Notes: generated by a model from the sequence alone, not told the origin. Numbered from the stretch's first letter, positions 37,509 through 50,509 are shown. The stretch: DNA of 64,000 nucleotides from Garcia nutans (GCA_947685225.1 CANTUV010000010.1:620001-684000), one strand, 5' to 3'. A program made the numbers and translations.

Positions 37509-38225
37509 CTAATATTCACGGAACTCAGTTATCCCCTCCAAGGTAGAAGAAGAAGAAGAAGAAATGGAAGTAGTCCTGATATTAGGAGTAGTGGTGAAGA
37601 ACACAGAATCGGTATAATTATAAAAAGGCTGATTTGCACATAGAAACTCTGTGTTTGGTGTAAAAACTGGAATATTAGTAATATTATAAGGGTTAGGAGC
37701 TGCTGGCTCAAAAATTGGAGGAACAAAACAAGAATTAACTTGTCCATTATCGCCAATGCTCCCTCCTGAAAATTCATCTGTAATTACTGAAGACGACTCA
37801 TTATCATCCATTTGCCCATTATTTTTATAATTATTTTCCTCATGATCGTGACCTGACGAATTATTACCTTTTTCTTGATTTAATTGATAAGACGTATGAT
37901 GATCGCCATCAGAAGTCGACCGTGATAGACCAGTCAGCTTCTGCACCAACTCCATAAAATCTTTAGGATTTGTTTTAATAATTCTTGGAGAATGCGTGTA
38001 TATGATAACTGGGTGGTGGCGTTGGGGTTGTGGTGGCAGCTTGGTGGTGGTGGTGGTGGTGCCTCCAGAAGAGGGGGAAAAGGAAGAAGAGGAGGAAGGC
38101 GGTGAAGACAATGAGGAGGAAGATGATTTCTTTATCATGTGAGAGTCTTTGTTAATTTTCAAAGAATTGTTTTCGTTATTGTTATTGCTTTTTGCATTAT
38201 TCTGATCATGCAAAGTAGGGCTCAT
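37509..38225 (-). CDS. VQ motif-containing protein (VQ20/VQ8-like)
   Basis: A single-exon gene of 238 codons. VQ proteins are plant nuclear cofactors that bind WRKY transcription factors through FxxxVQxLTG. Here the motif is FMELVQKLTG at residues 90-99, preceded by HHPVIIYTHSPRIIKTNPKD, the arrangement of the subgroup with Arabidopsis VQ20 and VQ8. The N-terminus is low-complexity: Asn-rich, then Ser runs (34-53) and a Thr run (56-61) from trinucleotide repeats. The C-terminal half is acidic and Asn-rich and ends with a Ser run and LEGITEFREY. A start at 38225 is supported by the absence of an earlier in-frame ATG, a leader and a TATA box about 130 bp upstream. It converges with the DUF639 pseudogene. 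No lesion is seen, so it is probably functional. Trinucleotide tracts make its length likely to vary between individuals. Confidence 0.92.
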   Translation of the reverse strand: MSPTLHDQNNAKSNNNNENNSLKINKDSHMIKKSSSSSLSSPPSSSSSFSPSSGGTTTTTTKLPPQPQRHHPVIIYTHSPRIIKTNPKDFMELVQKLTGLSRSTSDGDHHTSYQLNQEKGNNSSGHDHEENNYKNNGQMDDNESSSVITDEFSGGSIGDNGQVNSCFVPPIFEPAAPNPYNITNIPVFTPNTEFLCANQPFYNYTDSVFFTTTPNIRTTSISSSSSSTLEGITEFREY

Positions 38226-38354
38226 TGTTTTTTTTTTTTGGGGGGGTTAATTTGTTCTAATTTTTCTTTTCTTTAGTTCTTCTAAAAGGCAAGAAAAGAA
38301 ATTAAAAGAAAAAAGGGTCTAATTAGGGAATGTGAGAAATGAAGGATTTGGTTG

Positions 38355-38361
38355 TTTTATA
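38355..38361 (-). promoter_or_regulatory. TATA box of the VQ gene
   Basis: On the minus strand CTATAAAACAAC contains TATAAAA about 130 bp upstream of the ATG, which suits a leader of about 100 bases. Confidence 0.55.
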
Positions 38362-38399
38362 GAGAAATTTTTGGAACTGAATTTGTGGTAATTAATGTG

Positions 38400-40009
38400 G
38401 GCGCTAATTAACTTTTTAAGATAGTGATTGTCCACAAAATCACTTCTAATCACACTTTCTTAATTCTTAATTAACTGCCGCGTGGATTTATTGTTGGGTT
38501 CTTAGAAGCGTATTTTGGACATTTTATAAAAATATATATATAGATTTTAAGCCAAGTTTTTTAAAAAAAAAAACAATTTTTTTGTTCACAGATTTAGCCA
38601 GTGCACGAGTTAAGGATGCTGACATGGCTAAATTTGAGTGGTTATAGGGAAACAGTTGGATAGGTGGGTCCATGTGGCTTGTCTCTCCTGTAATTTCGTT
38701 CAGTTGGGCAGTGGCGGCGTATTTGGCGGGAAAAATTAAAAAAGATGGTTTCTAGATAGCAAAGATTTCTCTTCTTCATGTTGTTAATTGTTATTTTGTG
38801 TTTTGGTATTACCTTAAATTAGTTTTCTCAATTTTGTTTTCTTTTTATTTATAACTTAAATTATTATGGTTGCAGAGAAGCTAATATTTTTAAGTTTTCT
38901 CAAATCATAATTTATGAAAAATAATTAAAAAAATTAAAAATAAAAATTATTGAAATGCAATTATAAAAAACAATTTAAAATGAATTTTAATGTAAAAAAG
39001 GAATCTCTTTTATCCACGTGCCAAGCACGTTCAAACTACTCAATTTTCTTTTAAAAAAATATAAATATGGAAGTGGAAAATGATAGGAAATTGCCAAAAT
39101 GGAAATAAAATAAAAATATGCATTACCCTTTTATTAGAGAAAATGAATTAATTTATTGTATTAAGTTAATATCTCATTATCATTAAAAAAAATTTTAATA
39201 TCTCCAATTAGAGACGAAAGTTAAAAGAAAAAAATTGTTATTAGAATTTTTAATAATTTATTTAACAATTTGATATACCATATTTACTATGAAATTAGTT
39301 TTAAAAAATTATATTATGGTTTATTAGATGAGATAAGGTAGTTGTTAACAACAAGATAATGTAAATGAAAATATAGTTGATATTAAAAAAATTTGAATTT
39401 TGATTTCAAGTTTATAATGTATTAGTCATAATGGTAAAATTATTGTTTGAAATTTACTAAAAATTTTATTTTTAATTTTATTTATTATAATTATTTTTGT
39501 TGATATATTTTATGCATAACCTTAAAATTATTTAAGTATAAATAATTAAAATTTATCATGATATGTTAACGTAAATATAGCAGTAAATACAACATCATAA
39601 AACAAAATAAAAATAAAAAAAGAGAAATAAATTGATAAAAATAGAAATAAAATAAATAAATGGAGTGAATATTAAGTATATTATCATTTATTGAGAAAAA
39701 TAATTTGTGTTAAATTTTAGGATGAGAAATTTCAGCCAAATATATTTGTGTAGAAAATTATGCATTTGAAAACTGGATTGATAAAAAATTAAAGTATATA
39801 TATTGAAAGATTTAAAAAAATTAATAAAATTTAGATACTGTAATATAATAATCATTATTTATTTATCTGTTTTGGGGATGTCATTGGTAACAGCGCTGAA
39901 CCTTTATTTATATTGAGGGAAAATGATGGAAAAGAAAAGAATGAAAATTGTATTTCTCTTATTTTCTTTGTTTAGATAAAAATAAGAGAGAGAAAATAAG
40001 TAAAAATAA
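38400..40009. other. upstream flank of the VQ gene, then AT-rich spacer
   Basis: The first part (to about 38760) is the less AT-rich upstream region of the VQ gene. The rest is AT-rich without recognisable genes or element ends. Confidence 0.45.
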
Positions 40010-40266
40010 TACTCCCTTCGTTTCATTAAGATAGGAAAAATTTTTTTTTTGTATCTTTTATATAGAAAATATGTCATTTTAGGTAAATTTTGGGGAGTGA
40101 AATGAGACAAAATACCATTTACACCCTTGCCTTAAAAATTTAATTTGAGGGATATTTTTTTTCCAATATTTCAGGGGTATTTAAGTCAATAGAGATGAAA
40201 AAAATAAAATTTCCTTAATTTTCGTGTCCATCTTACTTTTTCTATGTTAATGAAACGGAGATAGTA
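40010..40266. mobile_element. Stowaway-like MITE with TA target duplication
   Basis: The element proper is 40012-40264 (253 bp). Its left end CTCCCTTCGTTTCATTAAG and the reverse complement of its right end CTATCTCCGTTTCATTAAC match at most positions over about 23 bp. Both sides carry TA. The CTCCCTxCGT tip with a TA duplication is the hallmark of Stowaway (Tc1/mariner) MITEs. No coding capacity is present. It sits just upstream of the copia remnant. Confidence 0.8.
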
Positions 40267-43200
40267 GTAACTACTTATTAAATAATATGATAATGGTTCA
40301 TTCTAAAGTATGCAAGTATAACATGGTTTCCAATTTATGTATTTATATGTGTTAGTTTTCTGTTAGCATATGCATAACAGTGTATATATATATATATATT
40401 ATGGATTATTATATGTTTATAACTATCTAATTTAAGACTCTTATTTTAAATTTAGTGTATTTATAATATCGAACTTTACAAAGCTTAAGTTTGTTGTCCT
40501 CGATATTTTTAAAAGAAATTATTCATCATAGGTACTCGATGCCGAAATTTATCTCAATATTATGAATCTTGGAGATACTATTAAGGAAGGAAATAAAGCA
40601 TCCCTGTAAGATTGTGCAAAAACAATAATTTTCCTTCAGCATCATTTACGTGAAGAATTAAAAATTAAATATCTTACTATTAAGGACCCATTAGCCCTTT
40701 GAAATTCTTTAAAAGAAAGATAAGAACACTAAAAAATAGTAATTCTTCTAAAAGCTCGATATGAATGGATTCACTTACGATTGCAAGATTTTAAAACTGT
40801 AAGCGGATATAATTCAATATTATTTAAGATTAGCTCTTAATTGAAATTATGTGGAGAAAAAATCAAGGATGAAGATATGCTAGAAAAAATATATTCAATA
40901 TGTTATGCCTCGAATATGCTTCTACAACAATAATATCCAGAGCACCGATTTAAAAAATATTCTGAGTTAATCTCTTGTTTACTTGTGACTGAACAAAATA
41001 ATGAGCTTTTAATGAAAAATCATCAAACTCATCTTGTTGGCTCAACACCATTTCCTAAACTGAATGTGTCATTTTCTCAAAACCGTAGACGAGGTCGTGG
41101 TAGAAAAAAATTTTCGATCGATTATGAAAGCAAATGTGCTAAAAAGAATAAAATGAAATGGTCAATAATGAAGAACTTCCTGAAAGAAATATGCAAAATA
41201 ATGACACTACCTATTATAGGTGTGGAACAGAGTCTCATTAGTCAAGAATATGTCGTACTTCAAAATATTTAGTTGATCTTTACAAATCATCACTAAAAGA
41301 GAAGGGAAAAAATGTTGAAATGATTTTTTTAAGCTACAGACCTTGTTAGTAATGATGTACATTATTTAAATATTGATTTTGATGTTTCTAATTTTTTTGA
41401 AAACAAGGATGGCAAGATTGATCATTTGGTAGGAGATGAAATGTTAATTATTAAAATATATTTTTCATAATTAAGTTATTTTTCTATTTTTCTTTTATAA
41501 GTAATGTTATTTTTCTTTCATAAGTCATGTTATTTTTCTTTCTCAAAAAATATAACAATACTAGACTTTATTTTTAATATAATTATTTTATTTACTAGAT
41601 AATGCATAATAAACTTGATATTATGGAAGGCCATATATTCTTGGTTGACAATGGTACAACTCACATGATTTTTCGAGATAAAAAATATTTTTTATAATTA
41701 ACATTAGTTGAAATTAATGTTAATACGATAATTGGTACTGCAAATCTAGTTGAAGGCTTTGAAATAGTCCATCTTATATTCTCAAATGAAACAAAGTTAT
41801 ATATTGATAATGCATTATATTCTAGTAGATCCGAATAAATATACTAAGTTTTAAAGATATACGTCGCAATGGATATCATATTAAAATAAAGAATGAGGGT
41901 GATATTGAATTTTTATATATCACTATTACTAATTTTAACCAGAAGTTCATATTAAATTTTTTTTTTTAAGTTTATCAACTGGATTATACTATACAAAAAT
42001 AAAGATGATTGAGATATATTATATGCACCATAAGAGCACATATCTTAAAATTTTTATACTTTGGCAATATCATCTTGGTCATCCTAGTTCAAACATGATG
42101 CGATGTATTATTGAGAATACAAATGGATATCCATTAAAAAATAAAAAAAATTTGTCTGATAATTACTTTTGTGTTTCTTGTGCTCAAAATAAATTAATTG
42201 TGAGACTTTCACCATCTAAATTACATTTGGAGACACATGAATTTCTGCAAAAAAAAAATACATGGAGATATTTATGGCACTATTCATCCATCTTGTGGAC
42301 CATTTAGATACTTTATGATTTTAATTGATGCGTCAACTCGATAGTTATATGTTTATCTATTGTCAACACATAATATTGCTTTCGCTAAATTTCTTGCTCA
42401 AATTATAAAGTTAAGGTCAATATTTTCTGATCATCCTATTAAGACAGTTCGTCTAGATAATGCATGTGAGTTCACTTCAAAAGCATTTTATGATTATTGC
42501 ATGTCAATAAGAATTGTTGTTGAATATTCTGTTGTGCATGTTCATACTTAAAATGGTTTAGCTGAATCTTTTATAAAGCGTTTGTAATTAATTGCTAGAC
42601 TTATGCTTATGAAATTAAAACTTTCAACATCTGCTTGGGGACATACTATAGTTCATGCTGCATCTTTAGTTCGTATTCGACCATCTACATATCATAAGTT
42701 TTCACTTTTGCAACTTATGTTTGATCAACAACCAAATATATCTCATCTTAAAATTGTTTGTTGTGTTGTATATGTCCCCATAGCACCTCCCCGAAGAACA
42801 AAAATGGGTCTCCAACATCTTCTTGGTATCTATGTGGATTTTAATTGTCCTTCTATCATTAGATATCTTGAACCTTTAACAGGTGATCTTTTTAGAGCAA
42901 GATTTTTATATTGTCAATTTAATGAGTTAGTCTTTCCACCATTAGGAAAAGATAAAAGTAAGGGGCCGAAAGCTCAAGAGATTAGTTGGAATACACCAAC
43001 TTTATCTAATTTTGATACACGTATAAATCAATGTGAACTAGAAGTTTAAAGAATAATTCATTTGCAGAATGATGCAAATCAATTACCAAATATCTTTACA
43101 GACACCCAGAAGGTGTGTAAATCACATTTTTCAGCTGCTAATACTCATGCTCGATTAAATGTCACTGCAGGATATCATATTAGTATGGGAGCCAATGAAT

Positions 43201-45055
43201 CTAACACACGCTTGAAGTGTGATAGACCAATTAATTCAAAAGATGTTATTTTCTAAAAAAATGAGAAATAAAAATTTTATAAAATGACACTCCTGAAGAG
43301 GTCAAAACTAACATAGATTAGCAACTTCATATTTCTAGAGAAATAACCCCATAAGTGATTTTAGTACCAAAAAATTGTGAGATCTCATTGAAATATGAAA
43401 ATATGTGGAAAAGAGATGACATTCATGTTGATTATGTGTTTGCATATGTTGTTGCTTTATGCAATAATTAATGATGATGAATCTGAGCCTAAAAATATTG
43501 AAGAATGTCAACATAGAAATCATTGGCTTAAATGAAAAGAAGTTATTTAGGCTAAGCTAGATTCATTATCTAAGCGTAAAGCATTTGGACAAATACTTTT
43601 AACACCAGAAAATGTCAAGCCTGTTGGATACAAGTGAGTATTTGTCTATAAGAGAAATGAATTAAATAAAATTGTGAGATATAAGACACGACTTGTGGCA
43701 CAAGAATTCTCACAAAGACTTGAGATAGATTATGATGAGATATATTTTCTTGTTATAGATGCTATTATTTTTAGATTTTAATCAGTTTGACAGCCTTTGA
43801 AGGGCTTGACATAAATTTGATGGATATTGTGATAAATTACTTATATGGTTTAATGAATAACGACATATATATGAAAATTCCAAAAAGGATTTAAGATGCC
43901 TGAAGCAAATAATTCAAAATCCAGACAAATGTACTGTATTAAACTTCAAAGATTCTTGTATGAGCTAAATCAATCCGGGCGAATGTGGTATAATTTCCTC
44001 AGTGAATACTTAGTAAATAATGGATATAAAAATAATCATCTTTGTCCATATATTTTTATCAAAAGGATAAATTCAAGATTTACTATAGTTGCAGGTTATG
44101 TTGATGATTTAAATATAGTGAGAACTCTAGAAAGATCTTCATTACTGCAGACTATTTAAGAAATGAATTTGAAATGAATGATCTTGGAAAAATAAAATTT
44201 TATCCTGAATTCCAAGTTGAGTATCTGTCAAATGTAATTTTCTTCCATCATTCATCATATATCGAAAAAATCTTGAAACAATTTTATATGGATAAATCTT
44301 ATTCATTAAGCACTCCAATAGTTATTTATTCTCTTGATGTAAAAAGAGATCATTTTCTCCCTCAAGAAGATAATGAAAATATTCTTGGTCTTAAAGTACC
44401 CTATGTCAGTGTAATAAGGGTGTTTTTATATCTTGCTAATAATCTAAGATCAGATATTACTTTTGCAGTTAACTTACTTGCAAGATTTAGTTCAACACCT
44501 ACTAAAAGGCATTGGAATGGAGTGAAGCATGTTCTACGCTACCTACGTGGCACATCCGATATGAGTTTATTTTTTTGAAAGGAATAAAGTCTTAATTGGC
44601 AGAATATGTTGATGCTAAATATCTTTCTGATCCTCATAAAGCTTGGTTCCAAACAAGTTATATCTTCACATGTAATAATATTGTTATTTTATGGCGATCT
44701 GTAAAGCAAACAAATACTACTACTTCATCAAATCATTCATAGTTATTAGCTATTCATAAAGCTAGTTGTGAATGTGTATGGTTGAGAAGCTTAATTGAAT
44801 ATATTAGAAAAGCATGTGGATTATCTATAGAAAGCAACCAATCAATAATATTATATGAAGATAATGCAACATGTATTGCATAAATCAAGAAATGCTATAT
44901 AAAAGGTGATAGAACTAAACATATATCACCAAAGTTCTTTTATACTCATGAAGGAAGAAAAAGTAGATATTTATAAAGTTCATTCAAGTGATGATCCAGC
45001 AGATTTGTTCATAAAGGCATTACCAACATCAATTTTAAAAAAGCATGTAAACAAT

Positions 45056-45545
45056 ATTAGAATGCGTTCAGTTAGAAATATGTCTTAATCAGTTGTATTT
45101 TTTAAGAAACGTTACCTATGAATATTGTACTCTTTTTCCTTCGCTAAGTTTTTGTCCTACTGAATTTTTCTTAGCGAGATTTTAACGAGGCATATTCATA
45201 AGAGTAGTTATCCAAAGAGAAGTGTTAAACAATATGTGGATGACTACTTATTAGATTAATTTTATCCTATCAAAATTATGATTAGTTTTATCCTATTCAA
45301 ATTAGAATACGTTCAGTTAGAAATATGTCTTAGTCAGTTGTATTTTTTAAAGGAAGTTACCTATGAATATTGTACTCTTTTTTCTTCGCTAAATTTTTAT
45401 CCTACTGAGTTTTTCTTTGCGAAATTTTAACAAGGCATATTCATAAAAATAGTCATCCAAGAAAAAGTGTTAAATAATATGTAAATGATTACTTATTAGA
45501 TTAATTTGATCATATCAAGATTATGATTAGTTTTATTCTATTCAA
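45056..45545 (+). repeat. 245-bp tandem duplication across the copia pol/LTR border
   Basis: Unit 1 is 45056-45300 and unit 2 is 45301-45545. Both begin ATTAGAAT(G/A)CGTTCAG and contain the last codons of pol, the polypurine tract and the first 78 bases of the LTR. The junctions share ATTAGAA, as does the point where unit 2 passes into the rest of the LTR. The units differ at scattered sites, so the duplication is not recent. Confidence 0.85.
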
Positions 45546-45703
45546 ATTAGAAATTAATTATAATCTTTTATTATCATCTAAGTTCTACTTATACCTCTAT
45601 AAATATCTCATTATAGATGGTTCATAATATACAATTAATAATAAAAAAGAGATCTTTCATATTTATCATTTTCTTCCTATTTTTCTTCTTTATATTTATA
45701 ACA
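45478..45703 (+). repeat. 3' LTR of the copia remnant
   Basis: It starts TGTTAAATAATATG directly after a purine tract and ends TATATTTATAACA. A TATA box (CTCTATAAATATC) lies at about 45596 and an AATAATAAAA polyadenylation-like motif about 50 bases further on. The length of 226 bp suits a copia LTR. The right limit is inferred from the CA ending. Confidence 0.6.
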
Positions 45704-47980
45704 AGAAATCAATTCTTCTCATTTTTCTTAAATTTATTAAAATCTTTTTTCATCAATTTTAATAAGAAATGAGGAAAATGAAAAAATAAAGGAGAAATAA
45801 ACAATAAAATTATTAATTTATTTTTTATCAACTTAACATAACATATAATTATGAAAATAAACTTTATAAATTTTTTTTCTTTTTCTATGTTACTTATATA
45901 ACCAAATAAAAGAAAATAAACAGAAATTATTTTCTTTTTATTTTATTTCTTTTTCCTTTTTTATTTCATTTTTTTCCATTGTACTTCTAAGAAACCAAAC
46001 CCAGGCTAAAAGAATTTTTGTAACGTAGTAATTAATATACTATTATTAATAGATGTTTTAGTGAAAAAATTTTGCAAGGTGTTCTACTGATTAGGGCATT
46101 GTTTCGAAACATTAAAAACAATCGGGAGAGATTTCCTATTTCCTATTTCCTATTTTTGCTTGCTGCTAATTATTTATATTGAAACATTAATTCAATAGTT
46201 AAATATTTATTTTGTTATAAAAGAAGTGAAAATTCAAATGTAGATAAATTGCTGTATTTTTATCTAAATGATGAGAGATATTTTTGGATCAAATTCATCT
46301 GTCAATTGATTTTTTTTAAATTGTTTTCAATACTGTATTTTTTTTATATTTGATTTGTACATTTAGAAATTAATTTTTAAATATTGGTCCTTGAGAATCA
46401 AATTTTGATTATTAAAAAGTAGAGCAAACATTAAATAAATTAATTATTGAGGTTGTTACTCATTTAAATATTTTTTAAAAAATAAAAAATTATCCTTAAT
46501 TTAAAGCATTGTTAATAGTTCAATCGGACTTCAACATGATGTATCAATAAATATTATTTTTTTTATTTTAACCATCTAGTATACTATTATTCAAAAAATA
46601 TAGATTAATGTGAATTTGCACTGGATAGACTCATTAAATAATAAAACTTTTGCTCTTAAATTTTAAAAGTACTTTATAACTAAAATTCGGCCCCAAAACT
46701 TCCAGTTAATAATACTAAAATCGTTCTTTAGAGTTGAAAATTCTTAAGAATTCATGTGTTAATATTAACCATTTTTTTTTAAAAAAAATCGACAATAAGT
46801 GATTGATTTTAGATAGTAGCGGAACGACGAGAGTGCTGGAGAGTTCTATGACACTCATTGCCGGCAACCTCTAACCCATCATTTCACTCTGCAATTGCTA
46901 TGGTGAGGTTGTGCTTCTCCCTTAGTGGTAACAGTGGCACTGAGTTGCAGAGGGAAATGACAGTGAAGAAGGAAGAAGATGAACAACAGTTTGATTTTTA
47001 TTTTTTTATCTTTTAATAAAAAAAGCTTTGATTCCAAATGCGGGGCAAGAAAAAAAAATGAACATTTAGGTAACTATCTAAAAATAATAATTTTTATTAT
47101 AAAAATATTATAAAAATTAAAAATATTTTAGTGTAAAATTTTAAAAATATATCATTTCTCAATAAAACATAAATTTTTTTTTTCAAAATATCTCTTCCTT
47201 CATTATGATTAATATTTTACTTTAAATTTTTATTTTTTTAACTTTAATATTAAAATAAAATATTCTAATAAAATAATAAAAATTATTTTTTAAATTATTT
47301 TTCATCATATAAAAATTATAATTTTTTATAAAAAGAGAAAATTTTAATTTTAATTATAAAAATAAATAACTCTCAAAAAAATAAAAATAAAATAAAATAT
47401 ATAAAAATATATTAATAAAAATCATTAAATTTATTTTAAAATAAATTTTACATATTATATATATAATAATAAATTACATATAATTTTATTATATAAATAT
47501 GTATATGTAATCGATTATTCTAGATGTATTGTAGATGTGTTGTGATTGTTGTGTATATGTTATATTTTTGTTATTAAATTATGTATTTTAGATAAAATTA
47601 TTAAATATTGTGTGAATATTGTATAAATATTGTATGGATGTTTTAAAAATAAAAAATTAAATAAATATTAAAAATATTACGTAAATATATTGTAGATATA
47701 TTGTTAATATGTTGTAATTATATAGATGTAGTTTGTATTATTGAGTATATATTTTATATGTGTTATTTATATGTTACATATATATTTATTTTTTTATGTA
47801 TATATTAAAAGTATGACATAATTTTTTTAAAATAAAAAAATATAAATAAAATAAAATGATAAAAAATAAAAATAAAAAATTATGAAACTAAAAAAAAAAA
47901 AGAAAAAAGAACTGAAAAACCGTATATATATAAATAAACTTAGCAAATTGTATATAGTGAAAGTGAAAAAAATTTAGGTG
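45704..47980. other. AT-rich intergenic region with one GC-richer patch
   Basis: No gene is seen. A GC-richer patch at about 46810-46990 (AGCGGAACGACGAGAGTGC, then TTGCCGGCAACC) stands out in AT-rich DNA and ends with AACAGTTTGATTTTTATTTT, similar to the end of the island at 35560. It may be the inside of a non-autonomous DNA transposon, but no terminal inverted repeats were found. Confidence 0.4.
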
Positions 47981-48678
47981 TAAATTGTAACATCTTATAT
48001 CTTATATACGTATTATATATATATACTATGTATATATATAATACACGTATAGAATATAAGGATCTTATATTATATTGTTGTTTAAATCTTTACCTTAATT
48101 CCATCTCAATTAAATAATTGATAAAAGAATATTTTAAAATATCAAATCTCATTCTTAACAAAAAACATTTCCAAAAGTATTAAACTTTTCATTTAATTAC
48201 ATATATACATTTATATATTGTCTTTTCGAAATTTATTTATATACATATGATCAAAATACAATATAACACATTATACAAGTATGCACCACCTTCTAATTGG
48301 TCTCATATTATCCTTAGTTCTCTTGTAGCATAACTCTCCAATTCTCGGATTAGCCATCTACTCACCTGCGCGATTCACACAACCGCGTTAAGCTCGAAAG
48401 CTTAGTGGTACATATAAACAACATATATATACCTTACAGAAAATCACATTCACAACACTAACATCATTTATCATCATATCCTTTCATCATTTACCAATTT
48501 ACATGCAATGCTAATGCACAAAGCTTATGTACATCATGTCACTAGGTGACCTACCATTTCATTTTAGATATATTTTTCAATCATCTTACAATTCATATGA
48601 AACAAACACAGGCATAAGCCCAAATAATCTAATATATTATTTAAATCTCAGAATTATTGTTTTGATCTATATTTATAC

Positions 48679-48840
48679 CCAGTGTCTATCCCGAAGGCAA
48701 ATGACGCCCAGTGTCTAGTTAGAAGGCAGTTCATGGTGATGCTCAGTATCTAGCCTGAAGGCAAGTGACGTCTAACGTCTAGCCCGAAGGTAAATTAAAT
48801 AATTGCTCAAAAGCTAGCCCCGAAGGCAAATAATGAGGAT
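48679..48840. repeat. short tandem repeat inside the solo LTR, 29-35 bp unit
   Basis: Five imperfect units share CAGTGTCTAGCCCGAAGGCAA followed by ATGACGC or similar, starting near 48679, 48708, 48743, 48772 and 48807. Confidence 0.8.
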
Positions 48841-49919
48841 AACCTTATAGGCATGTCGCCAAATACAGAATTTTAAAAGTTGAATAACATACTAAGCACA
48901 CAATTATTTCATATTTTTCATTATCCATTTCTTTCATATTTTCTCACATTCAACTAGGCATATTGCCTCTTTTCTCATTATCATCTAGGCACATTGCCTC
49001 ATTTCTCATTTTTCTCATTTATTTCAATATCATATCATATCATATCATCATTTCATTGTCATATCATTACAATATATCACATTTTACATTAAAGTACATT
49101 ACCCAAATATTTTGAGCATCTTCACATAATTCACATACTTATACAATCTAGCCATTGTCAATGGTTTTTCACAATATCTTTAATGCATACACAACAAACC
49201 ACATGTCCAAACACTTTGAATTATTTCACATATTGTATATATTTTATTTTTTACTTAATTTAGCCATTATCAATATCTTTTTATAATACATTTAATGCAT
49301 ACAAGACAAATCATATGTCACAACACATTGTTCATCCATGTTCAATGTAAAAAATACCTTAACACATTTTTCTATCTAACCTGTGTTAAGCCCAATGTAA
49401 TGTAAACATAACCCAAACTCAAGCCAAACTCCTTAAATCTTCACTTCCTCTAACTCTTCATAACTTGATCTTCTAATCAATATATGAATAATCAAGTTAT
49501 TAACAACATCAATCTATATATCTCAATTATACAACTCAAATTCTCTCTTTCTTTCTCAACTCATAATACTTAATTCAATACTCCATATTTTGAAGTTTCT
49601 TGTTAACTAAGACTATATGAAATTTTCAAACTAATAATAATATCACATCCATCTCATCTTTATCATATTCATTACTCATTAATAATTCACACTTAAGATC
49701 CAACCACGTTTCTCATTTCATATTTTCATCATACAAGCATAAGCCACACTCACCATATGACTAATCAACATTCCAAAATTTAGCATAATCAGCATATTTT
49801 ATCATAATTCTTCAAGTTAAAATCATATATTTATACTTTGAGGTCTGATAGTTATTTAGACCGGAATTACGAACGAAAGATAAGAAAAAGAGCTATTTTG
49901 GGCAAATTCTTCAATTGAC

Positions 49920-50112
49920 AAGTCCAATGACATGGGCGTATCAATGACCATGTCATTTATCCACCTTGCAAAAGTTTTGACACGTCCAGTGACATGAGCG
50001 TGTCACTACCCCTGTCATTTATCATGTATTACAGTAGCTACGATATATCCAGTTATATGGGTGTGTCAATGGGCATGTCAGGCTAAATCGCTGGGCACGC
50101 CCATGACATCCC
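49920..50112. repeat. cluster of TGACATGGGCGTGTCA-like palindromes in the solo LTR
   Basis: The motif recurs in both orientations (TGACATGGGCGTATCA, TGACATGAGCGTGTCA, TATATGGGTGTGTCA, ACGCCCATGACA) in a stretch that is GC-richer than the rest of the LTR. Such motif clusters are seen in some plant gypsy LTRs. Confidence 0.7.
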
Positions 50113-50505
50113 AAAATCACTTTTTCACACCATTTTCATCAATACAATACTCACATATCACATAAGCAACTTTAAATCATATTAAATCAAACATGTATAA
50201 ACTTAAGATTATATATACAAACTCAAGATCATACGTACAAATCAGAGAGATTATATGTACAAACTAAAGAAGTTATATGTACAAATATTTAGTTACTCCA
50301 AGCTTACTCTTTTTTACTTGCTTCTTGTTAATCTAAACACAAAATCATAACAACAATCCTTATATATTTCATTCATACAATCATTCATATATCAATTCAC
50401 TCAATCCCCAACTCAACTCTACCAAATCCTTACTCTTTTCCTCAATTTCATCTACTCATTGTTATTTTCCAATATCTAACCATATTTACTTCGTCTATGC
50501 ATCAA

Positions 50506-50509
<4 letters not shown>

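Larger units (their letters stand above)
40466..45703 (+). mobile_element. decayed Ty1/copia retrotransposon, 5' LTR not found
   Basis: Broken frames follow the copia order. Gag starts near 40466, where the expected ATG is ATA, and carries the LKFVVLDI and AEIYL...MNLGDTIKEG stretches. The zinc knuckle (41212-41260) has lost its first Cys (Tyr) and has a stop for Trp. The protease-like LVDNGTTHM lies near 41644. The integrase has HLGHP (about 42077) and a core near 42290-42700. RT retains YVDD at 44096-44107. An RNase H remnant with AIHKASCECVWLRS lies near 44750. The polypurine tract AAAGAGAAG precedes an LTR start TGTTAAA. Stops and frameshifts occur in every domain, so it is inactive. The 3' LTR (45478-45703) holds a TATA box (TATAAATA). 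The 5' LTR and primer-binding site are not recognisable. This is a plant genome retrotransposon relic. Confidence 0.85.

Noticed and set aside
37529..37777. 82-codon minus-strand frame inside the VQ gene
   Set aside because: Shadow of the VQ coding sequence in another frame.
40280..40465. Search for a 5' LTR and priming site of the copia element
   Set aside because: No match to the 3' LTR or to a tRNA-Met priming site was found; a TAACA string at 40374 is too short to count.
48640..50112. CRISPR-like short repeats
   Set aside because: The repeats are imperfect, lack unique spacers of constant length and lie inside a plant LTR.
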